Below, one piece after another: positions 9,005 to 18,227 of a stretch of 64,000 nucleotides of DNA. The translations under genes and the position numbers were made by a program. The notes beneath the pieces were generated by a model. It did no database searches and had not been told where the DNA came from. It saw nothing but the letters and a program-made list of their open reading frames with translations. The first letter of the stretch is position 1. Each line of letters opens with the position of its first letter. Where the stretch lies: the NCBI RefSeq assembly GCF_026341775.1, contig NZ_JAPEOB010000002.1, positions 496,001-560,000 of the forward strand, in the 5' to 3' direction. Source of the stretch: Streptomyces sp. NBC_00654 (lineage in GTDB: Bacteria; Actinomycetota; Actinomycetes; Streptomycetales; Streptomycetaceae).

Positions 9005-9993
9005 TAGAACGATGGCTCCGTGCAGAGCTCCAGTAGCCACTTGGCACTCTCTTCGGCACCCGTGGCGTCCGCGGTGTCGGACGCCCCGGGGAAGAGGCGG
9101 CCCCAGGAACAGGCACGGCCGATAGCGCCGAGTCGTCCGGCAAGGGTCACCGCGCGGCGCAGTTCCGCTGCCGTTCGACCGTTTCCCGTCCAGGGCTCCA
9201 CATAGGCGTCCCGCAGTCGGGGCAGTGCCTCGGGACCGTACCGTTCGCCGGCTGTTCGGGCAGGGACGAGGAAGCTGCAGAAGGGGTGGGAGACGGCGGC
9301 GTCGCCCCAGTCGAAGAAGGTGAACCGACCCGCCTCAGGGTTGAAGAGCTGACCGTCGTGCAGGTCGGAATGGTCGAGCGTGTCCGCGACGCCCACGTCG
9401 GCAAGCTCCATGCACCAGTCGACCAGGCGTGGCCGAAGTTCGTGCAGCCTCGTGAGATCGTCCGGCTGCAGCGCGGTGTTCTCGGCGATGACCTGGTCGA
9501 AGATGTCGGGGAGTGCGGTCGTGCGCGCGCTGGGGACGCCGAGCAGTTCGATCTCCTCGGCGTGCGGGATCAGAGCCTGCTGCATGCTCGCGTACTGCCG
9601 CAGCGGCTCTTCCCAGGCACGCGGATCGGCGGGGCCGCGGTTGAGTACGTCCCTGAAGAGATCACCACCGTCGGGGAGCAGCGACCAGCCGTGGTCGACA
9701 TCGACGGCGAGTGGTTCCAGTACGTGCTCCGGCACCCAGTGGGACAGCGCGGAGATGAGTGCCGCCTCGAAGGCGCCGGCGGGCGGATTGGCCTTGAACC
9801 AGACGGCGCCATGACCTACGACGCCCAGGCGCACCAGGACCGACCACGGTCGTAGCCGGACTCTCCGTCGGCCTGTTTCGCGCAGGCCGCGCGCGGTGAG
9901 CTCATGTTCCGCCCATCCGAGGGCCGCGTCCCGCCAGGCGACCTGCTCCCAGGGCGTCATCGCATCCTGGTACTGCCCCCGGTCCACGACCAT
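9004..9993 (-). CDS. Aminoglycoside-phosphotransferase-fold kinase
   Basis: The product (329 residues from ATG 9993) carries the APH/choline-kinase catalytic loop as LDHSDLHDGQLFN and the metal-binding DFG equivalent as FFDWGDAAVSHPF. APH-fold kinases phosphorylate antibiotics or small metabolites; substrate cannot be told from sequence. The frame is open to 10107; ATG 9993 has AGGG a few bases upstream and is preferred over ATGs at 10011 and 9960. Its TAA stop overlaps the terminal base of the MITE-like element, so the insertion may have reset the C-terminus. Confidence 0.8.
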   Translation of the reverse strand: MVVDRGQYQDAMTPWEQVAWRDAALGWAEHELTARGLRETGRRRVRLRPWSVLVRLGVVGHGAVWFKANPPAGAFEAALISALSHWVPEHVLEPLAVDVDHGWSLLPDGGDLFRDVLNRGPADPRAWEEPLRQYASMQQALIPHAEEIELLGVPSARTTALPDIFDQVIAENTALQPDDLTRLHELRPRLVDWCMELADVGVADTLDHSDLHDGQLFNPEAGRFTFFDWGDAAVSHPFCSFLVPARTAGERYGPEALPRLRDAYVEPWTGNGRTAAELRRAVTLAGRLGAIGRACSWGRLFPGASDTADATGAEESAKWLLELCTEPSF

Positions 9994-10140
9994 CGATCCC
10001 TCATTCTGCATCGGCCCATCCCAGCATGGAGCCCACCGGGCTTCCATCGCTTTTCTCGCGCGGCACTTGCCGGAGCCTGACCTGCGGAGCGGATGTCCCG
10101 TGCGCACTGGCCACCATGAAGGCGGGAGGCCGCGAATCCC

Positions 10141-11103
10141 TCAACGGAACTGTCCGGGGAGGGCACCGAGGCCGAGGCCGGTCAGATCACAGCTCGCGTC
10201 CCACAACCGCGCCGCGACGGAGGTGTCGGCGAGGTGGTTCCACACCGGTTCGGGTCGAGGCTCGCCGCGCAGGCCGAAAACGCGGGGTCCCCACAGTTGG
10301 CCTCCCCGTACGGCCGGGTCGAGCACCGCTCGGACGGCGGGCCATGCGCCGGCGTGCTTGCCCTGGACGAGGAGGGCCGCGGGTGCCGCGCTCAGGCGCG
10401 CGCCGGTCGTACGCACATGGACCGGCGGTCGTGACGGGGTGAGGGAATCCAGCGCGCCGCCGGGATGGACCACCACACTCGCCACCGTGCTTCCGGCGGC
10501 GCGCAGCCGGCGGTCGAGTTCGACGCCGAAGTGCATCTGCGCCAGCTTGGAGCGCCCGTAGGTGCGCTTGGGCCGGTAGTCGTTCCGGGACTGCAGGTCG
10601 TCCAGGTCGAGCCGCTCGGACTTGGCCGCGTAGCTGCCCATGGTCACTATGCGGGCTGCCGGCGCGGCCGACAGCAGCGGCATGAGCCACTGGGTCAACG
10701 CGAAGTGCCCCAGGTGATTCGTGCCGAACATGAGCTCGTGACCAGACCCGGTCTCCCTGCGCGGCGGGGCGTCGAGCGCGACGCCGGCGTTGTGGACCAC
10801 CGCGTCGAGGCATCCCACCTCCAGCGATTCCACCGCCGTTTCGAGCGACGAGAGGTCGGCGAGGTCCAGTCGCGCGGCCCGCACCCGTGCGCCGGGGACA
10901 CGCGCACTGATCGAGGCCATGGCGGCCTCGGCCCTGGTGGGATTCCGGCTGCCGAGGACGACGGTGGCGCCTGTGGCCGACAACTGCTCCGCGATGAAGT
11001 ACCCGATGCCGGCGTTGCCGCCGGTGACCAGGAAGACCCTGCCATCGGCACGCGGCAGCCGCCGGACATCCCAGGGCGGGGTGGAGGACGACGTCGGCGA
11101 CAT
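10141..11103 (-). CDS. Short-chain dehydrogenase/reductase
   Basis: A 320-residue SDR from ATG 11103 with the cofactor motif TGGNAGIG (about 28-35), HNAG, a serine in the TMGSYAAK strand and the active-site YGRSK. The length and the NHLGHF segment fit the retinol-dehydrogenase/WWOX-like SDR branch. It would be a cytosolic NAD(P)-dependent oxidoreductase of unknown substrate. No coupled partner: the kinase gene 148 bp downstream probably starts anew. Confidence 0.88.
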   Translation of the reverse strand: MSPTSSSTPPWDVRRLPRADGRVFLVTGGNAGIGYFIAEQLSATGATVVLGSRNPTRAEAAMASISARVPGARVRAARLDLADLSSLETAVESLEVGCLDAVVHNAGVALDAPPRRETGSGHELMFGTNHLGHFALTQWLMPLLSAAPAARIVTMGSYAAKSERLDLDDLQSRNDYRPKRTYGRSKLAQMHFGVELDRRLRAAGSTVASVVVHPGGALDSLTPSRPPVHVRTTGARLSAAPAALLVQGKHAGAWPAVRAVLDPAVRGGQLWGPRVFGLRGEPRPEPVWNHLADTSVAARLWDASCDLTGLGLGALPGQFR

Positions 11104-11561
11104 GGCGAGGGGCTCCCTTGCTGGTGAGGACGGCCGCGGCGGCTCTGCCGGGCCGAGTGACACCAATGGTTCCAGCGGCCACCGACACATCGCCTACGGA
11201 TCACCGACAGTCCCGCCGGACGGGGGCGTCCGGCGGGGGCCTCCGGCGGGGGGAGTCCGTCGGGAGCGTCCAGTGGGAGGCCGATACGGGCTTCCGGTGG
11301 GAGGGCGATGCGCTGCGGACCCGTCACCGGACGATGAGAATCACGGCGATCCCGTCACATCTGAAGCAGCTGCGGTGCCTGGTCACCGGCCCACCATGCG
11401 TGGTGCGGGTGTGGCGAGCCTGCCATCGAAGTCCCAACCGGCCTTGTTCAGGCGGCGACGGCACGGAGTACGCCGCAACTCTGGAGCCCCGACTCCTTCT
11501 CTGGCATGCTCTCGCCAACGCAACGCGCGTAGATTCCGCAGGAACACCAGGAGGACGGGTT
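11104..11561. other. Intergenic region with degenerate GC-rich repeats
   Basis: This 458-bp divergent gap contains, around 11220-11310, several imperfect copies of a CCGGYGGGRG-type unit spaced 15-25 bp apart. The promoter and GGAGG ribosome site of the M23 gene lie near its right end. No further gene seen. Confidence 0.4.
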
Positions 11562-12539
11562 ATGTGTGAGCAATGCGGTCCGGTCGGCGGTGCGGTGGAG
11601 GAGTCGCAGGACCTCCGCGCCTCGGGCCCGTCACGCAGGAGGCTGCTGCTCGGTGCCGGCGCCGGACTCGGGGTGGCGCTGACCGGTATACCGGCCCTGG
11701 CATCGCCGGCTTCGGCAGCAACGCTCAAGGACGGCCGGTGGTGCAACCCCGCGCGGGGCCACTTCCCCTCGGGCGGACACTACGGGGCACCGCGCGGCGG
11801 CTACCCGCACGCGGGCCAGGACGTCACCAACTCGGTGGGCACGGCCGTCTATGCCGCGGCCGCCGGCACCGTGGTGCGCCGGGGCACCGGCGTCCTGTCC
11901 GGGCGCACCGGGTACGGCCTGGTCATCTCGCACGGCAGCGGGCGGTACACCTACTACGGGCACCTCAGCGCGTTCCGGGTGGCCCTCAGCGCCAAGGTCG
12001 CCGTCGGCCAGCGCATCGCCGACATGGGCGCCACGGGCAATGTGACCGGCCCTCACCTCCACTTCGAGACGCACACCGGAGGGCTGGGGTCCACGACCAA
12101 CCCCGTCACCTACCTCTCCGCCCGTGGCGTGGACCTGGGCGGCGGCTGGCCGGCCATCGCCCCCGGGGCCGCGGGGGCGACCGTCACGGCCGTACAGTGT
12201 CTGATCACCCAGCGCGGCACCGCGCTGGTCGCCGACGGTGCCTACGGGTCGGTATCGGTCGGCGCGGTCAAGAAGTTCCAGTCCTCCCGGGGCCTGGTGG
12301 CCGATGGTGAGGTCGGTCCGAAGACCTGGCCCAGCCTGGTCTACTCACTCCGGCAGGGACACTCGGGGTCCCACGTACGCGGCCTTCAGGCACTGCTGAA
12401 CAAGCACAGCGCCGGACTCGCCGTCGACGGTTCCTTCGGTACGGTGACCAGCTCCGCCCTCCGCGGCTACCAGGGGGCCAACCGCCTGACCGTCGACGGC
12501 CTGGCGGGCCCGAAGACCTGGGAGGCGCTCGCCGGGTGA
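11562..12539 (+). CDS. Secreted M23 endopeptidase with peptidoglycan-binding repeats
   Basis: ATG 11562 follows AGGAGG at good spacing. The 325-residue protein has a Tat leader (PSRRRLLLGAGAG, about 23-35, cleavage near ASAA), a LytM/M23 domain with zinc ligands H83, D87 (HAGQD) and HLHFE H165/H167, and two C-terminal PG_binding_1 repeats ending in GPKTW at about 253-257 and 316-320. It should cut peptide cross-bridges of peptidoglycan after export. It is a single gene closed by a strong hairpin. Confidence 0.92.
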   Translation: MCEQCGPVGGAVEESQDLRASGPSRRRLLLGAGAGLGVALTGIPALASPASAATLKDGRWCNPARGHFPSGGHYGAPRGGYPHAGQDVTNSVGTAVYAAAAGTVVRRGTGVLSGRTGYGLVISHGSGRYTYYGHLSAFRVALSAKVAVGQRIADMGATGNVTGPHLHFETHTGGLGSTTNPVTYLSARGVDLGGGWPAIAPGAAGATVTAVQCLITQRGTALVADGAYGSVSVGAVKKFQSSRGLVADGEVGPKTWPSLVYSLRQGHSGSHVRGLQALLNKHSAGLAVDGSFGTVTSSALRGYQGANRLTVDGLAGPKTWEALAG

Positions 12540-12549
12540 CGGCCCGGGA

Positions 12550-12600
12550 CGGATTCAGGGGTGTCCGCCCCCGGGACGGTCGCGGACACCCCTGAATCCG
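12550..12600 (+). terminator. Hairpin terminator after M23 gene
   Basis: Perfect 19-bp inverted arms at 12550-12568 and 12582-12600 enclose a 13-base loop, 10 bp after the endopeptidase stop. There is no U-tract, as is common in Streptomyces. Confidence 0.85.
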
Positions 12601-12671
12601 GGAGGACCGCACCACCTCCGCCCGTGACGGACCGTCACCTGCGGCAGGGATCGGCTGGTAGCTTGACTTCC

Positions 12672-13496
12672 ATGATGGTGGCATTGATCGACTCAGGGCT
12701 CGGCCTCCTTTCCACCACAGGATGGCTTCGGCATCTCGCCCCGGATCTCGATCTCCTTCTGCTTCTGGATCCCGACGGCGCCCCCTGGGGATCGAGAACT
12801 GCGTCCTTCGTCACGGACCGTCTGTTCGCTGCCGCCCGATCGGCGGTCGAGCGAGGCGCTGAGGCCATCGTGGTTCCCTGCAACACCGCCACCGTCACCG
12901 CGATCGACGCGCTGCGCGGCAGTTGTGAACCACGTGTCCCTGTCATCGGAACCGTGCCCGCCGTGAAGCCGGCCGCGGCGGCCGGCCAAGGGATCGCCGT
13001 GTGGGCAACCGTCCGGACCACGGCGAGTGCCTACCAGGATCGCCTGATCGCGGACTTCGCGAACGGCCGGCCTGTCGCCCGCGTCGCATGTCCCGGTCTG
13101 GCCGAGGCCATCGACCACGGAGACATGGCCGCAGCAACGGAAGCGATCACCGACGCGGCCGAGCGGACTCCCCGGAATTGCCGCTCCGTGGTGCTGGGGT
13201 GCACCCACTATCCCCTGGTGGCACCGGAGATTCTCCAGTACCTGCCCACCGGAACCACCCTGTACGACAGCGCGGAGGCCGTCGCCCGCCGAACACTCCA
13301 ACGATTGGACCGGACCACGACATCGCACAGCACCACGGGCTCCATCGACGTGCTGCTCAGCGGTCGCCCCGGAAATCTCCCAGCAGGCGCCCACGCCTAC
13401 CCGGTGGGCCGCGCCCTCGCAGCCGCGGCGCGGGTTCCCCGCGACATCCTCATCACCGCCGCAACGCGCGTACCGATGAACGAACCGGCAATCTGA
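12672..13496 (+). CDS. Glutamate/aspartate racemase family protein
   Basis: From ATG 12672 the product is 274 residues, near the usual MurI length. It shows the opening ALIDSGLGLL, the first catalytic-cysteine motif VVPCNTAT (C70) and the second LGCTHYPL (C177), which define cofactor-independent glutamate racemases. MurI makes D-glutamate for peptidoglycan; whether this is the main enzyme or a paralogue cannot be told here, and no rph or other typical neighbour is present. The canonical PYG motif is changed to PWG. No clear ribosome site is visible, so translation may be leaderless. Confidence 0.82.
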   Translation: MMVALIDSGLGLLSTTGWLRHLAPDLDLLLLLDPDGAPWGSRTASFVTDRLFAAARSAVERGAEAIVVPCNTATVTAIDALRGSCEPRVPVIGTVPAVKPAAAAGQGIAVWATVRTTASAYQDRLIADFANGRPVARVACPGLAEAIDHGDMAAATEAITDAAERTPRNCRSVVLGCTHYPLVAPEILQYLPTGTTLYDSAEAVARRTLQRLDRTTTSHSTTGSIDVLLSGRPGNLPAGAHAYPVGRALAAAARVPRDILITAATRVPMNEPAI

Positions 13497-13504
13497 TCGG
13501 TCCC

Positions 13505-13552
13505 GGAACCGTGATCGCGTGGAACCGTGATCACGTGGAACCGTGATCGCGT
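13505..13552. repeat. Three tandem 16-bp repeats
   Basis: The unit GGAACCGTGATCGCGT is repeated at 13505-13520, 13521-13536 (one mismatch) and 13537-13552, immediately after the racemase gene and at the end of the Nudix remnant. Confidence 0.85.
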
Positions 13553-13861
13553 TGTCAGCCAGGCGTACAGGGCCGGCGAGGCGCTCCGACTCCCGGTCGT
13601 GCCGCTCGGCTGCACGGCCGCGACCGACCTCACCGGCCGGGCGGCGCGGAAGGCTCGACACCCAGCAGGCGTTCGACCACAGCGTCGCAGTCCGGTCTCC
13701 TCGGCGACCTCCCGGGTCACCGCGTCGAACGGGTCTCCTCGGCGTGCTCGACCCTGCCGCCGGGAAGGGGCCGGTCGCTCCCGTCTTCCGGCGGTACGTG
13801 GCGGGCGAGCAGCACTCGCCCGCCTGACGCACACGGCGTACGCCGCCAACCGGGAACTCAT
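13553..13861 (-). pseudogene. Frameshifted Nudix hydrolase remnant
   Basis: Pieces of one Nudix protein appear in different reverse frames. From ATG 13861: SSRLAAYAVCV; next frame: GGRVLLARHVPPEDG and PLPGGRVEHAE; then back: DPFDAVTREVAEETGL. Joined, they restore a Nudix box (G-x5-E-x7-REVAEETG). At least two frame changes break the reading, and the region beyond the box is also scrambled. The gene is therefore dead, though its box residues are still intact, which suggests recent decay. Confidence 0.75.
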
Positions 13862-14012
13862 CCGCCGGACCCGTCCGACGCCCCAGGCCCACGCCTCGCC
13901 GCGCGTCAGACCCGACAGCCCCCGGGCCGGACAGCGCCGCCCGAACGATCCGGCCCACGGCCGCACGGTCCGTTCAGCGGCGGGAATGCTGTCGCTCGGC
14001 CGGGGGCCGTGG

Positions 14013-14330
14013 TCAGGCGTGCGGTCGGGGGTGCGCGTTCTCCTGTCTCAGCACGGCCGAGGCGAGCCGGAACCCGGGCGGCATGACTCGCTCCAGTTCC
14101 TGTCCCAGTCTCTGGGCTTCGCCGCGTACTTGGGCCGGGATGTCGCCTTGCTCGGCGATGAGGCGGTTGTAGATCGGAGTCTCCGGGAACACGGGCGCAA
14201 CTGCTTTCTGCTGATGGGGAAGGTTTCCTGCGGATATCGTCTGCGGACATGGAAGGCTGACAGCGACTGGCCGACCGGGCCGCCCGAGCTGGTGGGCCGC
14301 TGCTCCCGGTCCAGGCCGAATTGGGTTCAT
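14013..14330 (-). CDS. Small protein, uncertain
   Basis: The frame encodes up to 105 residues; the plausible conserved core is TPIYNRLIAEQGDIPAQVRGEAQRL, a pattern I associate with short uncharacterised actinobacterial proteins. A GTG at 14192 would start just before it (59 residues) but neither start has a clear ribosome site. It may be a fragment. Sequence on both sides (13862-14012 and 14331-14600) shows no other gene. Confidence 0.4.
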   Translation of the reverse strand: MNPIRPGPGAAAHQLGRPGRPVAVSLPCPQTISAGNLPHQQKAVAPVFPETPIYNRLIAEQGDIPAQVRGEAQRLGQELERVMPPGFRLASAVLRQENAHPRPHA

Positions 14331-14468
14331 GAGCTGCGGGAGATCCCGGACGGGCGCGGCACCTGGTCCGCCCGCCTGTCCACGGATTCACGCGGCGCCA
14401 GGCCTTCCTCCCGGCTTCGACAGTCACCGCCGAGCGGACAATCTATAGGGTCGGGCAGCGCGGAACCG

Positions 14469-14493
14469 TCACCGCTTGCTGGACAAGCGGTGA
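14469..14493 (-). terminator. Hairpin downstream of SMI1 gene
   Basis: Perfect 10-bp arms (TCACCGCTTG and CAAGCGGTGA) surround a five-base loop, about 110 bp beyond the stop of the SMI1/KNR4 gene on the reverse strand. Confidence 0.6.
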
Positions 14494-14600
14494 TACGTCG
14501 TGCTCGGCATCATCATCCCGGCCCCGCCTCTCGGCCGGCTCGGCTCATGATCGAGGACTACACGCAGCCGGCATCCGAAGTCGCCGCACCCATGCTCGGG

Positions 14601-15119
14601 TCACCAGGCATCGCCACTGGTCCAGTGCCTCACCCAGGCCGCGAAGCCTGATCCGTTCCGGGAGAACGGGTAGGCTCCCTCGCCACTGATCCACCAGATG
14701 TGCCCGCGCTGAGGGCCGGTGACGATCAGGTGCCAGTACATGCCGCACCCATCGGTACCGAGCACGATCGACCCATGATCGAAGACGGAACGCGGAACGC
14801 CTTCGTCCGGGTCCGCGTCATCGTCCGCCTCCCACATCCACGCCTTCGTGAGGGGGAAGGGCAGGTCGAGCCGCCGTTCATCGCGGGCGTCGCCCCAGTC
14901 CCGGGGCAGTGCGGCCAGCGGCAGGAGCCCGTAGTCCGGCGGACCCTGCTCGCAGCCGTCGGCTGTCTCCGCCACGCACGTACGGTACGGCTCCGGCAGC
15001 ACGATGCCGTGCTGGGACTCGAAGGCCCGCACCGCGTCCCAGCCGAGCGGAAGGTCCCCGCTCTTGAGCGCGCCGCGGAGCATGGACAGCTCCGCAGGAT
15101 CTCCATGATCAACGTTCAT
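14601..15119 (-). CDS. SMI1/KNR4-like protein
   Basis: From ATG 15119 the product is 172 residues. AFESQHGIVLPEPYRTCV followed by a Gly/Pro-rich GLLPL segment and a C-terminal GSGFAAWVRHW match the SMI1/KNR4 (SUKH) fold. In bacteria such proteins are often immunity proteins for polymorphic toxins, but many are solitary with unknown roles. No toxin gene is seen next to it. The frame is open further upstream but those residues look non-coding. Confidence 0.75.
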   Translation of the reverse strand: MNVDHGDPAELSMLRGALKSGDLPLGWDAVRAFESQHGIVLPEPYRTCVAETADGCEQGPPDYGLLPLAALPRDWGDARDERRLDLPFPLTKAWMWEADDDADPDEGVPRSVFDHGSIVLGTDGCGMYWHLIVTGPQRGHIWWISGEGAYPFSRNGSGFAAWVRHWTSGDAW

Positions 15120-15343
15120 GGAGAACAGATACCACCCTGCACTGACAACACGGAGGGCGGGCAGGAGCGGCTGACACGACGCATGCCCACCGCGGAGCCC
15201 GAGATCGCGGTCGGACCGGGCCTCGAAACCCCGGCAACGGGAGATCATGACGAGTCACGGTCCGGGGCGGCCGGCTCCCACCCGGTCCTCTCACCGTCCT
15301 CATCGGGCGCGACGGGACGCGGCACGGCCGTCCACGATTCGGC

Positions 15344-16216
15344 TTACCGCTGCTGCTGATCCAGGCGTTGCACCGCACGGGCGGCTTGACCGGCGGCCCG
15401 GCGTGCGTCCCGCAGGGCACGTTCCGCCGCCTCCACCGCCGTACCGGCCTCCACCACGACCGCCCCGGCCTCGGACTCGGCCCTCCGGGCCTCCCTCAGC
15501 TCTTGCTCCGCACGGTGAACCCGGTCGGCTGCCTCTTCGGCCCCGTGTCCGGCCGTTCCCTGCCTGTCACGGGCCTCGCCGAGCTCCTGCTCGCACCGGC
15601 CGACCTCCGCGTCGGCCTCCTCCGCCTTCGTACGAGCACTCTCCAGGCCGCTCGGCCGCCGCTCCGCCGACCGCCCCGGTTCGCTCTCCGGCACCGGTCT
15701 CTCAGCCGGGTCCGGGCGGGTGGGCACCGTCCGGGGAGCGACGTCGGCGAATCCGACCGCGGCTCCGGGCACCTTCACGAGCCGGCCCCTCGACCACTGC
15801 TCGGCGAGGTCCGGGTGGGCGAGCACCGCGTGGAGGGTCTGCTCGATCTCGTGCAGCACCGTGCCACTCACCGGCTGCCCGGCTGCGCGGGCCAGATCAG
15901 CAGCTGTACGGGCCAGAGCGGTCACAAGCTGATGCTGCTGCCTGCCCGCCGCACGCAACTGCCCGGCATCGAGCGCCCGGTGAGCCTCCCGCAGGCTCTC
16001 CCCCAACGCCAGAAACCGCTCCGCTTCCCGCGGCTGCTGACGGGCCAGGATGTTCGCGGCCCACGCCGCGAGCACCGGCCGGCGCAACGCGGCGATGGCC
16101 TTCGCCCCGGCCGTGTCCTTCGCCTTCCGCGCCTGAGCGACGTACGCACCCCTCGCTGCCAGGAACTCGGCCGGCTTCAGCCCGTACAGCTCCTCAGCCA
16201 CCTCTTCGACATCCAC
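15344..16216 (-). CDS. Coiled-coil cytosolic protein, unknown
   Basis: GTG 16216 opens a 290-residue protein (VDVEEVAEELYGLKPAEF). The first about 150 residues are helical and Ala-rich (RRPVLAAWAANILAR, ERFLALGESLREAHRAL); the C-terminal about 110 are a long Glu/Ala/Arg coiled coil with heptad pattern. I recognise it only as a type common in actinobacteria. No membrane segment or enzyme motif is present. It stands alone. Confidence 0.7.
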   Translation of the reverse strand: MDVEEVAEELYGLKPAEFLAARGAYVAQARKAKDTAGAKAIAALRRPVLAAWAANILARQQPREAERFLALGESLREAHRALDAGQLRAAGRQQHQLVTALARTAADLARAAGQPVSGTVLHEIEQTLHAVLAHPDLAEQWSRGRLVKVPGAAVGFADVAPRTVPTRPDPAERPVPESEPGRSAERRPSGLESARTKAEEADAEVGRCEQELGEARDRQGTAGHGAEEAADRVHRAEQELREARRAESEAGAVVVEAGTAVEAAERALRDARRAAGQAARAVQRLDQQQR

Positions 16217-16253
16217 AGCCCCACTGTGCGCGGCTCATACGCTCCGGGCACGG

Positions 16254-16565
16254 TCACACCCGCCACACCTCCGCCGGATGCCCGCCCCGATCACCCGACC
16301 GAGGCGCCGCCGCTCGCGAAGTCCGTTCGTGCCGCGAATGCAGCATGAGGATCTTGGGTGCCTCGGTGATACGCAGACGGTGCTGCGGGTTGTTCACCCG
16401 GTTCGGCCAGCCGACGCATCCGGCCACCGCCGCGTGTACGCGTGGAGAGCCGCGCAGATGCGGTGCGGCCCGCAGTTCGGCTTCGGTCAGGCGGGCGTAC
16501 TCCCGGTAGTTCTTCGGCCGGAACCGCCAGTCCTGGCAGAACACCGCGTAGAAGGCCAGTCGTCA
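16254..16565 (-). pseudogene. C-terminal remnant of a TAP/S33-type secreted peptidase
   Basis: The reverse frame reads AFYAVFCQDWRFRPKNYREY, then HAAVAGCVGWP and APKILMLHSRHE. These match the late part of Streptomyces tripeptidyl-aminopeptidase-like alpha/beta hydrolases (cysteine pair, then the ILMLNSLHDPAT-type strand carrying the catalytic aspartate). The aspartate position is already lost (SRHE), an in-frame stop lies just upstream of AFYAVF, and the histidine segment is absent. It is a relic. Confidence 0.55.
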
Positions 16566-16698
16566 GGCGACTGGGGTTCCGGCTGGAGGCCTGGCGTGCG
16601 GACGGGATTGCCGTTCTCGGGTACATGGACCTGGCCCAAAGGCGCTGGCACGATCGTGTCAGCAATGTTCGTGATCAATAGTCACCGAAGGACGAGCG

Positions 16699-17235
16699 AT
16701 GCCGAAGCGGGAACCCCAGCGGCGCGTCATCGTGCGCCGCGCCGACCGTCCGGGCGATCTGGGCTGGGCGGTGATGGCCCACGGCGAGGTCTACGACCAA
16801 CAGTTCGGCTGGAACGCCGACTTCGAGGCCCTGGTGGCCAAGATCGTCGCCGAGTACGGCACGGAGCACGACCCGGCCACGGAAGCGGCCTGGATCGCTG
16901 AAGTCGACGGCGAGCGGGCGGGCTGCGTCTTCCTGGTCTCCGGCGCCCGGCCGGGCGTGGCCAAGCTGCGCATCCTGCTCGTCACTCCGGCCGCCAGGGG
17001 ACTCGGTCTCGGTACCCGGCTCGTCGGGGAGTGCCTGGCGTTCGCCCGCGAAGCCGGCTACCGGCAGGTGACGCTGTGGACCAACGACGTCCTGGTGTCG
17101 GCCAGGAAGATCTACGAGCACTTCGGCTTCACTCTCACCGATCAGGAGCCCCACCACAGCTTCGGCCACGACCTCGTCGGCCAGAACTGGAACCTCAACC
17201 TCCGCCAGGCCGACGACTGCCGGACGGAGAACTGA
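16699..17235 (+). CDS. GNAT-family N-acetyltransferase
   Basis: ATG 16699 follows GAAGGACGAG. The 178-residue protein has the GNAT acetyl-CoA loop as TPAARGLGLGTRLV (about 95-108) and the ARKIYEHFGF C-terminal motif. It resembles the acetyltransferase half of MarR-GNAT two-domain proteins (FGWNADFEALVAKIV) but the MarR half is absent. Substrate unknown. It is a single gene with no coupled partner. Confidence 0.87.
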   Translation: MPKREPQRRVIVRRADRPGDLGWAVMAHGEVYDQQFGWNADFEALVAKIVAEYGTEHDPATEAAWIAEVDGERAGCVFLVSGARPGVAKLRILLVTPAARGLGLGTRLVGECLAFAREAGYRQVTLWTNDVLVSARKIYEHFGFTLTDQEPHHSFGHDLVGQNWNLNLRQADDCRTEN

Positions 17236-17425
17236 CGGGCGCCGGGCCCGGAACACCGGTCAGGGGCTACCCCTCCCCCAACCGGACGCTGAACAGATAC
17301 CTGACCCGCCGGCAGGAGCACCGCACCCTTGCACAGGTCGGGGCGAAGTAGGCATAGCACGCAGCTTGGTTGGCCGTGGAATGGGATGGACACGCCAGGC
17401 CGCAGAAATGATCTAGGTTGCGGAG

Positions 17426-17899
17426 ATGGAATGGACAGCATTGGTGGCCACGTTCGTCGGCGCGAGCATCGCCATGGGGTCGGCGGTCCTCGTGGAGATA
17501 CGCAAGGACCGGCGCGAGACGTCCGCCGAGTGGAGACTCGGCAAGCGCGAGCTGTACGGCACCTACCTGGCGAAGCTCGCCCAGGTTCGAAGCGATCTAC
17601 AGCTCACCGTCCTTGACCGGTCCCTCCCGGCGACCGAGCGGACCGTCGTGTCACGCCAGACTTTCGCCGGTTGCTACGAACTGCGCTATCAGCTGGAGGT
17701 CTTCGCACCCGCGTCGGTCGTCGAGCCGGCGGTCAGCTACTTCCGGGCTGTACGCAAGCTCAGGGACGCCACCGCCGCAGGCATGGAGGACGGCGACGAG
17801 GAGTGCGAGCGCGTCTTCCGGGAGGTGATGGATACCTTGGCCGACGTCCGAGCCGCCATGCGCCTGGACATGGGAACCGACAAGCTGGCGACGGGCTGA
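17426..17899 (+). CDS. N-terminally anchored hypothetical protein
   Basis: ATG 17426 starts a 157-residue protein with one N-terminal hydrophobic stretch (TALVATFVGASIAMGSAVLV) followed by a charged, helical cytosolic domain. The pattern (one TM, then KDRRETSAEWRLGKRELY) is common among uncharacterised actinobacterial membrane-tethered proteins. A GGAG touches the ATG directly, so the message may be leaderless. The following 328 bp (17900-18227) hold no clear gene. Confidence 0.65.
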   Translation: MEWTALVATFVGASIAMGSAVLVEIRKDRRETSAEWRLGKRELYGTYLAKLAQVRSDLQLTVLDRSLPATERTVVSRQTFAGCYELRYQLEVFAPASVVEPAVSYFRAVRKLRDATAAGMEDGDEECERVFREVMDTLADVRAAMRLDMGTDKLATG

Positions 17900-18227
17900 T
17901 CGGGGCAGCCCTCGGAAGGACGGTCCGCCGGGCCGGTCGGTTCACAGCACCTCCGACGGCGGGAGGGCTCCGACCCGGTACACCGGCCGGAGCCCCGCGC
18001 CGACCACCGGGTCAGGTCCGGTGGCCGACGACTCCCAGGAGTATTCTCACACGCTTCTGTTCGCTTGAACACATACATGTGAGCACATCTCCCGTGAGAG
18101 CCGGAGAAGCGTGACGCACCCGCACCCGGCGATCACGCGCGCGGGGCGCGTTCGATCACCGCAGCTCAGCGGCGGCCGAGCGAGTTCCAAGTCGAGCATT
18201 CAGCAGTATCTGTACATAATGATTGGT

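Noticed and set aside
12693..13958. Minus-strand ORF of 421 codons
   Set aside because: Antisense of the racemase gene joined to one frame of the Nudix remnant; not a real protein.
16442..16681. Plus-strand ORF of 79 codons before the GNAT gene
   Set aside because: Antisense to the peptidase remnant in part, no start signal and no motif.
18111..18227. N-terminal extension of the LapA protein from a GTG with GGAG
   Set aside because: The added 39 residues are low quality and the LapA family starts close to the chosen ATG; kept only as an alternative.
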